Shown here piece by piece: positions 1-8,761 of a stretch of 64,000 nt of DNA. Within the stretch, counting starts at the first letter, position 1; the number at the start of each line of letters is the position of its first letter. Position numbers and translations under genes: made by a program. Source of the DNA: Nothophaeocryptopus gaeumannii (lineage: Eukaryota; Ascomycota; Dothideomycetes; Mycosphaerellales; Mycosphaerellaceae). The notes below the pieces were generated by a model. That model had not been told where the DNA came from and made no database searches. It saw nothing but the letters and a program-made list of their open reading frames with translations. Location: positions 1,240,001 through 1,304,000 of the forward strand of contig JASISA010000036.1 of the NCBI GenBank assembly GCA_031771865.1, read 5' to 3'.

Positions 1-1356
1 CGCCGCCAGATCGCAGAAGATGCGCAGGCCAAGTACAACTCAATCAAGGTCGAGAACTTGGTCGGCGAGATCTACGGCCTCTGCAAAGACCAGCACGGCT
101 GCCGCTTCCTGCAGAGAAAGCTCGAGGAGCGCAACGACAAGACTGTTGAGATCATCTTCAACGAGGTGAAAGAGCACATGATCGAGTTGATGGTCGACCC
201 TTTTGGCAACTACCTCTGCCAGAAGCTGCTTGAGAGCGCAAACGATGATCAGCGTACCATCCTCATCGAGAAGGCTAGCCCAGCCATGACCAAGATCGCC
301 CTCAACCAGCACGGCACTCGTGCCCTGCAGAAGATGATTGAATACATCACCACCCCAGAGCAGACTGAGCTCATCATCAAGGCCCTTGGCAACGATGTCG
401 TCCTCCTCATTCAAGACCTCAACGGCAACCACGTCATCCAGAAGTGCCTCAACCACCTCTCTTCCCAGAACGCCGCGTTCATCTTCCAGGCTGTGGGTGC
501 GCACTGCATCACCGTTGGCACTCATCGTCATGGTTGCTGCGTCCTCCAACGCTGCATCGATCACGCCGACGGTTTGCAGAAGGGCGAGATGGTTGACCAC
601 GTCATCCGCAACGCATACGCCCTGGTCCAGGATCCATTTGGCAACTATGTTGTTCAGTACATCCTCGACCTCTCCGAGCCATGCTTCACCGAGCCTCTCT
701 GCCGCGCATTCTATGGCGAGATCCCAGCCCTGTCCAAGCAGAAATTCAGCTCCAACGTCATCGAGAAGTGCATCCGCTGCTCTAGCAACGAGACGCGTCG
801 CGAGATTGTCAAGGAGATCATGCCACAACAGATCCTCGACAAGCTCTTGCGTGACGGCTTTGCCAACTACGTCGTCCAGACTGCCATGGACTTCTCTGAC
901 GAGGAGCTGAAGCCACTTCTCTACGAGAACGTCCGCGCGATCCTTCCTGGCATTCGCAACACCCCACACGGTCGCCGCATTGGCAGCAAGATCACTGACT
1001 ACGACAACCGCCACGCCCCAACCATCACCTCCATCCTGTCTCCGCTCGAGACGGCCACCAACCCACCCAACGGTCAATACGGTACTGGCCAGCAGACGAC
1101 GCCATCTCGTGCCAACCGCCACGGCATGATTGGTATGCCAGCTCAGTGGGCTACCAACGGCGGCTCGTACGGTGCTGGTGGCTTCGATGGCGGTAACTAC
1201 AGCGCTGGCGGGTTTCCTGGCGAAGGCATCGCATCTCCATCTCCTCAGCGCGGCAACCAGAACTCCTTCCTGTTCAACGGTGCTCAGGCTTACCAGAACG
1301 GCTACGCCAGCGCTGGCTTTGCCGGTCCCGGCGCCCAGCCATATGGCCACTTTTAA
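1..1356 (+). CDS. Pumilio/PUF-family RNA-binding protein, Puf4-like (5' partial)
   Basis: The frame is open from base 1 and ends at TAA 1354-1356, so the N-terminal part lies outside the window. Eight PUF repeats are visible with the RNA-contact cores CRFLQ, NYLCQ, TRALQ, NHVIQ, CCVLQ, NYVVQ, SNVIE and NYVVQ. The order, the SNVIE seventh repeat and the closing IRNTPHGRRI match the Puf4 subfamily. That family binds UGUA-containing elements in 3' UTRs and promotes mRNA decay or localisation in the cytoplasm. After the repeats comes a Gly/Asn/Ala/Tyr-rich tail of about 110 residues, probably disordered. No intron is seen in this part. The family call is firm; Puf4 rather than another fungal PUF is inferred from repeat sequences. 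Confidence 0.93.
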   Translation, partial: RRQIAEDAQAKYNSIKVENLVGEIYGLCKDQHGCRFLQRKLEERNDKTVEIIFNEVKEHMIELMVDPFGNYLCQKLLESANDDQRTILIEKASPAMTKIALNQHGTRALQKMIEYITTPEQTELIIKALGNDVVLLIQDLNGNHVIQKCLNHLSSQNAAFIFQAVGAHCITVGTHRHGCCVLQRCIDHADGLQKGEMVDHVIRNAYALVQDPFGNYVVQYILDLSEPCFTEPLCRAFYGEIPALSKQKFSSNVIEKCIRCSSNETRREIVKEIMPQQILDKLLRDGFANYVVQTAMDFSDEELKPLLYENVRAILPGIRNTPHGRRIGSKITDYDNRHAPTITSILSPLETATNPPNGQYGTGQQTTPSRANRHGMIGMPAQWATNGGSYGAGGFDGGNYSAGGFPGEGIASPSPQRGNQNSFLFNGAQAYQNGYASAGFAGPGAQPYGHF

Positions 1357-3272
1357 GCCTCAACAGCTTGAAAGCGTCTTTGAGCATACCCGACACCTGT
1401 ATCAGTACAGCAACGCAGACCTCGTCTATCTGTAGCGATTGGACAATGCTGCGCAGACACTTCACGACATCACGGCGCTCAATTTACTTACTAGCATGAG
1501 CTACGACATCTCCGATACGGCCGACATGTACTTTGAAGACGCGATAGACGCGTGGCTCTCTACTTCGACAGCACTGGCACGAATGCCCGGCGAGGCAGCC
1601 AGCTGCTTTGCAGAATTCAGCATTTTCACCGAAGATCTCGCATGCAGACGGCGCATTACGGACATCTCGAACTCTTGGATTGTCCTGTACCAACATCCGA
1701 TATCGACCGATTGCATATCTCCGGCGCTTCACTTGGTTACTACTACTCAGACTATTTCGATTCTACTTTTCATTTGTCCCGGCCATCACGACGTTTATAA
1801 GGGGGAAGTCATCATAGGAAGAAACTTAACATGGCACGATAACGACACGAGACATTGAGCTTGTACTACCAAAAGAAAAAGTTGCTTGCTTGCATAGCCG
1901 GCCAAGGTTGTTCTTGACGAGTGGGACGGTTGGATATCATCAGAAGGAGGGTTCTGCACTGGTTGCAAGAGAGTTTTGGATACTCCTGCCACCGACTACG
2001 AGTCGATGAACATGGCTTGCTTGTATGATAGTTCTACAAAATCAGAGCTGGTGCCATGATATTTTTCTTCGTCTCGTTTTCTCTTCGATACGCTAACGCT
2101 TTCGCTTTGGGCAAGTACACACAACACAAAGGAACGCTCACTGAACCATGGCATTGGATCCGAATAATGGCGGAGTAAGTTGTCCCTTGCTTGCACAATT
2201 TTGAGGAGCTTTGGATGCCTGATATAAACATTCCTAACCACGTGGTGCACAGTTGACGTAGCGGTTTTAGGATTCCTCCTGCACTCAAGTCGCGTATTAC
2301 AATCAATTCCCTCGTAGAACTTCAGACTTCCCGATTTTACCGTCGGCAATGCAGCCACGGACAACACCCACCTTCTTCACCATTGCACGGAAGTTGCTCG
2401 TTGTATTCTGGATCACATCGCCGATATCGAGGAGCTTTTTTCGGGCCAGCAGCGGCGTCGAAGATCGCTGCTGCTATAGTCATTGCCCCTGCTATTGCGC
2501 GCCGCAGCGTTCGCTACCAGTCTGGCTGAATCTCCTCAAACGACTACGCACTCTCAAGCGCAGCCCGATCGATTGTACACACAGCATATCATCAGAAGCT
2601 CAAAAGTTCATTGAGAATGTGTCTCCAAGCCCGTCCCCATTACGAAGGCTGCGGCTGCCAACGCCATACACGCAAAATCCAATTCTGTGAGGAGAGGGAG
2701 AGGTGTGATCAGCGGGGAGGGGAGATGGGTTCGTTGGAGGAGAATGTCCCGACGAGGATATGCGGGTATGATTCTCTTCCTTTTCCCTCTTTCTCTGTTG
2801 ATGGACGAGTGTGCTAGGGAGTTTGAGCCGGACTCCCATATGTTCGGAATCGATTCGCTGACGGAAGCGTAGACGGCATATCCATGAACTGAGACTAGCT
2901 AGTGATGGACTTGCACGCCGAATTGAGAGGGATTTGAGGGAGGAGATGAGGAGAGAGCGGGAAGAGGAGAGGAGATGCAGGGGGTTGCGAGATGAGAGAA
3001 ACTCACATGAGTGAAAAAAGCACTTTTATATCTCTGCTGCGCGAAAAAGCGCTTTCATATCTCGAAAAGAATCGGTATAGTCCTGAAGGAACGGGTCAGT
3101 GGGAACAGATTAGGGTAAGAGGTGAGTTGTGTTGTGGTCTCAGCTGTATTTTTCCCATACTAACGCCCCATTTTAGGTCATCAGAAAGACCTCCCGAGCA
3201 CACACGCTCCACGTACCAAATCCAGAAAAGAAAACCACTACCAAGGTGAACTCATTGCCCCTTCCCCCTTTC
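1357..3272. other. Intergenic stretch, no supported gene
   Basis: About 1.9 kb. It should include the 3' UTR of the PUF gene. Several short open frames exist on both strands but show no recognisable motif, no good codon bias and no splice-supported extension. At 3012-3066 there is an imperfect direct repeat: two copies of a roughly 20-bp unit (AAAAGCACTTTTATATCTC-like, then AAAAGCGCTTTCATATCTC-like). From about 3245 the sequence becomes pyrimidine-rich. Confidence 0.6.
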
Positions 3273-3629
3273 TCACGGCTTCGCACTCCTCATCACCCCA
3301 GCCATGACTCCAACCCCCGCCGCCGTCAATCCCAACAACTCCCAACCCGGCCTATATCCCTCCCCTTCCCCCTCCCTCTCCCCTTTCTCCTTCTTCCCAC
3401 CTCCTTTTCCTCCGGACTTCTTCCCTCCCCCTCCTCCTCCACCATCTCGACAGCAGTGGATGGCTTCACAATCCCTCGGACATCTCCCATCTTCGTAGAC
3501 GTCCCTCTTCCAGGGGTCTCTCTCATGGCGTAAGGGGTCATGGCCGGAATAGTTCCCGTAGGAGCAGCGGTATGTGATGTCTTTTTCTTTGCAGCCGCAG
3601 GTGTAGCGGACGTAGCGGTAGTAGCACAT
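3273..3629 (-). CDS. Small Cys/Tyr protein with Gly/Lys-rich tail, hypothetical
   Basis: 118 codons from ATG at 3629. The N-terminus MCYYRYVRYTCGCKEK with later spaced cysteines (YRCSYG, GRCPRDCEAIHCC) resembles a group of small fungal hypothetical proteins that begin MCxYxxYxYxCGH/C and may bind a metal; that resemblance is from memory, not a search. The second half is low complexity (Gly7, then KK/GG/EGEG). There is no signal peptide or membrane segment, and no function can be assigned. The pyrimidine-rich + strand makes the Gly/Lys tail suspect, so the real C-terminus could lie elsewhere through splicing. It is isolated from its neighbours. Confidence 0.45.
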   Translation of the reverse strand: MCYYRYVRYTCGCKEKDITYRCSYGNYSGHDPLRHERDPWKRDVYEDGRCPRDCEAIHCCRDGGGGGGGKKSGGKGGGKKEKGEREGEGEGYRPGWELLGLTAAGVGVMAGVMRSAKP

Positions 3630-4170
3630 TCTGAATCTGGGTCTCTCGTAGGCGGGCTTAGTGCTGGGGGGCGTTGGCGGGTGGGTGGGTGGTGGAGATT
3701 TCTTGCTTGCTAGCAGCTTGCTTTTGACTGTAGGTTTGTTGGTAGATGCTGCTACTTTTTTTATATCGACAATCTGCGGCGTAAAGCACTATGGTATGAG
3801 AAATCTTGGATAAATCACGGGTAGATTCGGGCACAAGATTCTCGCCTTTTCGCCATATACGGTGGTGAACGATGGCGATGGCGGGATCTTGTGAAAAGGA
3901 CATGAACGCACTAGATCTCATGAGAAAGCGTTGGGGAAGCAGGAGCAAACACATGTCTTGGGTATCTCGATTTGTGCATCATATGTCTCATAGTTAAATA
4001 TTCACCGTCTTACATCTTCATCTATTCCCAAGCCACTGGCTGTGGGTGTTCTAGGTGTTGCGCCTAGCTCGTGGCGCTCTGACGGGATATCGCCGCCGAG
4101 CTCTGATGTTTCTGAGAATCTGTCACAAGCGTCAGAGGTGAGTGCTCTTCCGTATGTCACTGAGAGTTTC
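3630..4170. other. Intergenic, no gene seen
   Basis: 541 bp between two minus-strand genes. It should hold the promoter of the small Cys protein and the 3' UTR of the cupredoxin gene. No convincing ORF, repeat or RNA gene was found. Confidence 0.5.
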
Positions 4171-5244
4171 TTACCTCATGGTGCGTTGCTGAAAGTTGGG
4201 CTCCGGCGAGAACGGTGTGAAACTCGAATACGGGCTAAGAGATCGCACATAGGGCTCCGACTCTGCTGGCATCTTGTACTGCTGTTCTTGTGCTCCGGCG
4301 AACTGCTTGTAAGGCGGAACGCCAGGACTGGACATTGCGCTGAGCACCCGCGGATCGTCGTGCGGTAGAAACATGACATGATCATTGCGCATCTCCGGAG
4401 GCGCGTGTCCGGCAACAGCCGAGTTTCTGTTCTCCAGCTGCTTCTTGAGCTTCCTGTTGCGGCGGAAGAAGAATACCAGAGCGCCTAGCAGTGCGAGGCC
4501 GGCAGCACCACCCACAGCAATGCCTGCAATCGCGCCTGTTGACAACGTGGAGCTTTGCTTCGGAGTGGCCAAGAGGGAGGCAGCTAAGGCTGTCATGGAG
4601 GCGGATGCTGCTGGTGCCATGCTATCGCCAAACTCCAGAGCGTACCTCGACTCCTTCGCAAGTTCGATCTGCTTGGTGATGTTCGTGTCTTCGTTGGCAT
4701 TGATGACACCGAGCATGCCCTTGGAGATACAGCTTCCTGGGGCGCCACAGTAGAAGAAGATGGGATCGGTGTTGATTGTGACTGTGAGATTCCACGTCGG
4801 TGGTTCCTGTAGGGCGTCAGTTGAATGAGTAGTGGCGGTCCATTCAGAGATACACACCGCACTCGTGTCAGTGATGGGAAAGAATCCTGCTGATTGTCAG
4901 AGTGGCTCGACTATGATACCCATCTAGACCACCATACCTGAATTGAACCCTTCTATGCCATCAACAGCAGCCTTCGGTTGACAGGGCCAACCGTACAGTG
5001 ATTGGATCACTGAATGATTGCCGGAATGGAAGACGAACATGACCTTGTCCTGCGGATTGACATTGGTGATGGAGTTGGGGTAAAATGCGTCAGATCCAAC
5101 GTTGATCGTGTGCACAGTGATCTCTCCATCGATTGATGTAGGCGTCGTTGAGTTGGCTGGTCCGCTCTCGCCATCTGGGTTGTCCCATTGCGCGGTGGCG
5201 AGGCCATTTGCTAGCAAGGCTGATGCGAGGAGCCTAACGATCAT
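4171..5244 (-). CDS. Membrane-anchored extracellular cupredoxin-domain protein
   Basis: Three exons fit: 4938-5244, 4858-4886 and 4171-4806. The two introns are 51 bp each (4887-4937 and 4807-4857), with GT/AG ends and a CTGAC branch point in the second. This gives 323 residues. Residues 1-18 form a signal peptide. A cupredoxin-like domain follows (ITVHTINVGSDAFYPNSI, VMFVFHSGNHSV, FFYCGAPGSCISKGMLGVIN); His in SGNHSV plus Cys and Met in the last motif are possible copper ligands. One TM segment (GAIAGIAVGGAAGLALLGAL) precedes a basic stop (FFRRNRKLKKQ) and a Pro/Ser cytoplasmic tail. Fungal proteins of this type are called extracellular serine-rich proteins; their role is unknown. The second intron is a multiple of three and lacks a stop, so a retained form would add 17 residues. 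Confidence 0.85.
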
Positions 5245-6206
5245 GTTGAATGTGCAAGCACGCCGACTGTTACTTCGATTGGGAGATCAAGACGTTTAAC
5301 CAGAGATCGCTCTGAGGATGCTTGGAGGAACGGTCTCGACAAGAAACAGGAGAGGAGGAACCACAAACCTTTGATGCGGGAACGGCTGCGTACGTAGTCG
5401 AGGTGCACGACACGGTCTCAGCACCACTATCTGGATGAGCGACGCGGAGCATGGTGTGCGGGAAGGCGTAGCGACTGGGATAGCTATCCAAGCCACAGTT
5501 CTGCAGTCGCTCTGCTGATTGTATACGAACCGAGATCCTGCCAGCCATGCCAACGGCACAAGCGATGGGATCGTCCAACGAGAACATGTGCTTTTCGTTG
5601 CGTGCAGCTTGACATTTGTTGGCCACAGTGTCGATCAAAGCTTGCAATGCAATAGCTGGGTTGGGACAGGATCCCAGAGGAGATGTTACTTCTTCGCGGA
5701 TATGATGTCCCCAGATCGGCCAAAGGCGAGTCTTGAGCATGGATGATAGCAAGGCTGCTGCCACTGCCCGTTCGCAGCCGCTTGTGGTATGTCAGTATAT
5801 AGAGTTGGCCTTACGCTGCTGCATCGGAGCATGCTGACTCGCAATCTCTTAGAAGTGTTCATGAGGAGAAGCAATTCGCGCTGTTCTGAAGATAATCTCG
5901 CAGACTGACGCGGGCCTAAGAATAGCGGTCAACATGCTGGAGAGGAGGAGAAGGAGAGGCGTCGGCGGGCAGTGCTGCAGCTGCAGCTTTCACTTCACGC
6001 TTCGGCTTCGGCCCACTGCCGAGACATCCCGCTCGGTCTGTGCGCAGAGGCGTCAGCACGTGCGCGTATGCAGGCGAGAGGTTACCTAAACATTGACTTG
6101 GACATCCAAGAAGGACATTGCGAATCTTCCGCGAATTGAACGAAACGAGGGTGTTTGCTGCATCAATCACTAGACGGCTGGCGACCGAACGATAGTCGCG
6201 GCGCGC
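5245..6206. other. Upstream region of cupredoxin and mid1 genes
   Basis: 962 bp between the divergent cupredoxin (minus) and mid1 (plus) starts. It should contain both promoters. A doubtful minus-strand frame lies within it (5270-5740, listed separately). Nothing else was recognised. Confidence 0.5.
5270..5740 (-). other. Doubtful open frame, possible hypothetical protein
   Basis: An open frame of 157 codons runs from ATG 5740 with C-ending codons and several cysteines (GSCPNPA, NKCQAA, LQNCGLD, TVSCTST, SKVCGSS). Its stop lies only 25 bp before the ATG of the cupredoxin gene on the same strand, which leaves almost no room for a separate terminator and promoter. It could be a small gene, an upstream exon or an unusual leader. 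No domain was recognised. Confidence 0.22.
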
Positions 6207-8252
6207 ATGCGCTGCCGGGCGCGCATCACCCTCGCCTACGACCGACCGAGATCCTCAGAAGGATTGACGATGCTATGCCAATGCCCAAAGCTCACGCCGC
6301 TGCAGAGCCGACTACTGGCGTCTGTAGCGGCACTGGCGTTGCTGCTGCTTGGATACTGGTCGTTATCGAACCCACACTTCGCATATGCCGCGGAGCTCTC
6401 GCACGATGGCAGTGGGCAACCCAGAGGAGAAGACCACAACTGGCACCGGATACCAGGGTCACAAGAGGAAGAGGAAGCTGAAAAAGGTGGTGTGAGTGAA
6501 GAGAAGACACTTCTGAGAAGAGCGAGTCAAAAGGTGACAGTCAGCGGAAACAACATCGGCACACCCTACGATGTGTCGCCTGGAAACATGACGCTACTGG
6601 AGTACCCAAGTCGCTACTTGACAGCGAACCACACCGACAAGGGGAAAGGGCTACCCAGCGAGCTGGAGGGCAAGCGTGTTGTCAAGGTGAAGCACTCTGA
6701 ACTGCGCAAGCGACAAGATAGTGACTCCGACAGGACGATATATATCTCCGCAAACACCTGCTCTCAACCAACGTGGAATGATACCTCAACGCAAACCGTA
6801 GCTCCGCCGCAGCTTACACTTTATGTTTCGACCACTTCGGGCAGCAAAGATGTTGGTCCGAATGCTGGAGACGATTCGCAAACGGTATACCCGTTCGTCA
6901 ATGGGTTCGTAAATGCTTCCATTGAAGATGCGAGTGGAGACTATTACATGGCTGTGTCGGCGCCAGATCTGCCAGACGGTTTCACAGGCTCTTGGAACTA
7001 CCGGCTCGCTGTATCCATTGACGACTACTTTTACCGAGCGGATATGGTCGATCCTTTCCTGTACCAAGTAGATACCGACTCTGATTCGGCCTTACTTGTC
7101 ACGGACAATTTAACGCAAGCTGACGCATCGGACGATGTGTACAAAGATTGGATGAGTGTCGGCGCGCCTTTCATCATGTTCGCCTCTAACACAAACCTTA
7201 CTGGATTGCTGGGTATGGAGAGTTCATTCTGCGGTCTTCAAACGTTCATACAGGCCAACAGGCAGATCCAAGCCAGGCAGGCCGATCAGGCAGGTAACGG
7301 AACTAGCGTGCAGATGGGCATGATTACGCGTGGTCTTGGGCACAAGCCCAAGGAGCAGTTCTACGTCAACAACCTGAATAGGTCAAGCGCATACACTGCC
7401 TATCTTGCCATGGATGGCAATTCGACTGCTTCCGGTGACGGCGTCGTGAATGGAGGCGGCAAAGTATGGGCTCCCGTTCCATTCCAGACGAAGTCCGACG
7501 GCAACTGCCAACTCATGTTTAACCTCACCTTTTGCGACGAGGTTGCCTACGCCGTCCCAGCCAACCCCTTAAACGACGCAGTGTCCAGCTTCGAAGACCT
7601 CCGCGCATTCTACGAAAACTATACACAAACCTGGTATCCACCATTCAACTACACACTCCAACAAGCTCCCTGCAACACCACCTCAGACGCACAATACTCC
7701 CTCGCGAAGAACTGCACCCACTGCGCAGCAGCCTACAAAGAATGGCTCTGCGCCGTCTCCATCCCCCGATGCGAAGACTTTACCAATCCCGCCCCTTACC
7801 TCCAGGTCCGCAACGTCGGCCAAAATTTCTACAACAACGACTCCATGCTCGATTCCGACTTCCTCTTGTCGAATTATATCCCCATGCCGGACGCTCCGAC
7901 CGTTGAGGGATCCAACGCTTTCTCCCAAACATACAATTGGTCTTTTGCGACCAACCGATCGAGGAACCAGGCTATCGACTCCACCATCATGCCAGGACCA
8001 TACAAGGAAGTGCTACCGTGCGAGGATCTGTGTTATAGTTTGATGCAGAGCTGTCCCGCGAGTATGGGGTTTGGATGTCCGTATCCTGGGAGGGGGTTGG
8101 AGGCTGGGTATGGGAAGAGGAGTAATGAGGGGTTGACGTGTAGTTATTTGGGCGCGGTGTATTATTTGAATGGAGCTGCTTCGATGAATGTGGCGATTGG
8201 GAAGGCTTTGGGGTTTGCGACTTTGGTTGGGATGATGTTGGCGTTTTTGTGA
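6207..8252 (+). CDS. mid1: Stretch-activated calcium channel subunit Mid1
   Basis: Single exon of 681 codons. Mid1 is the regulatory partner of the Cch1 voltage-gated channel at the plasma membrane and mediates calcium entry after mating, ER or cell-wall stress. A hydrophobic segment near residues 35-50 (LLASVAALALLLLGYW) is the signal or anchor. Many N-glycosylation sites follow. The C-terminal half carries the family's cysteine cluster (CNTTSD, NCTHCAAAYKEWLCAVSIPRC, LPCEDLCYSLMQSCPASMGFGCP). The last 20 residues are hydrophobic. An alternative in-frame ATG at 6270 sits closer to the signal segment and could be the true start. The family call rests on the Cys-domain pattern and the overall layout. 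Confidence 0.88.
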   Translation: MRCRARITLAYDRPRSSEGLTMLCQCPKLTPLQSRLLASVAALALLLLGYWSLSNPHFAYAAELSHDGSGQPRGEDHNWHRIPGSQEEEEAEKGGVSEEKTLLRRASQKVTVSGNNIGTPYDVSPGNMTLLEYPSRYLTANHTDKGKGLPSELEGKRVVKVKHSELRKRQDSDSDRTIYISANTCSQPTWNDTSTQTVAPPQLTLYVSTTSGSKDVGPNAGDDSQTVYPFVNGFVNASIEDASGDYYMAVSAPDLPDGFTGSWNYRLAVSIDDYFYRADMVDPFLYQVDTDSDSALLVTDNLTQADASDDVYKDWMSVGAPFIMFASNTNLTGLLGMESSFCGLQTFIQANRQIQARQADQAGNGTSVQMGMITRGLGHKPKEQFYVNNLNRSSAYTAYLAMDGNSTASGDGVVNGGGKVWAPVPFQTKSDGNCQLMFNLTFCDEVAYAVPANPLNDAVSSFEDLRAFYENYTQTWYPPFNYTLQQAPCNTTSDAQYSLAKNCTHCAAAYKEWLCAVSIPRCEDFTNPAPYLQVRNVGQNFYNNDSMLDSDFLLSNYIPMPDAPTVEGSNAFSQTYNWSFATNRSRNQAIDSTIMPGPYKEVLPCEDLCYSLMQSCPASMGFGCPYPGRGLEAGYGKRSNEGLTCSYLGAVYYLNGAASMNVAIGKALGFATLVGMMLAFL

Positions 8253-8761
8253 GCGAGTGAGGGAGATTATGTGTCACCCGACTTGGTGAAGGCGTTGATA
8301 GATGGTGTTCATAGAGAGGCAGGGCATGAAGGAAGCTGGGTCTGATCAAGGTCTTTGTACCCATTACAAAATAAGAGAAGACGCGAAATGAGACTTTTCA
8401 CTTGCAAACATCGATGCATTCTCTATCATGGTAGTCTTCTATATTTCGCTGTCATACCAGGCTCTCGGCCGGGTGTCGACTATGGGCAGCGAGCTCTCGT
8501 CTAGATGGGATGGGTTCGGGTTCTAATTACAATTAGATCAGACATTATTTTATCCATTACATGACCATGGCATGGGTATCGTCAAAAAAAAAATTGCGCT
8601 ATGCAGCCGTTCTTTCTTTCCAAACCCGCTGGACGCTAAGCAGAAGGAAGGTTCCAGATTTCGACACTAAGAAAAATTCGGTCGATGGCCTCCGGTGGGC
8701 TCGCTGTTTCATCGACAAGGTAGATGGTAAGGAAATATATTCGAACGAGGAAGGGGAGATG
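8253..8761. other. Convergent intergenic region
   Basis: 509 bp between the convergent stops of mid1 and the Ser-rich protein gene. It should carry both 3' UTRs. An A9 run lies near 8584. No gene was seen. Confidence 0.5.

Noticed and set aside
40..1350. 436-codon minus-strand open frame opposite the PUF gene
   Set aside because: It is the shadow of the PUF repeats, whose motifs are unmistakable on the + strand; the minus-strand text has no domain.
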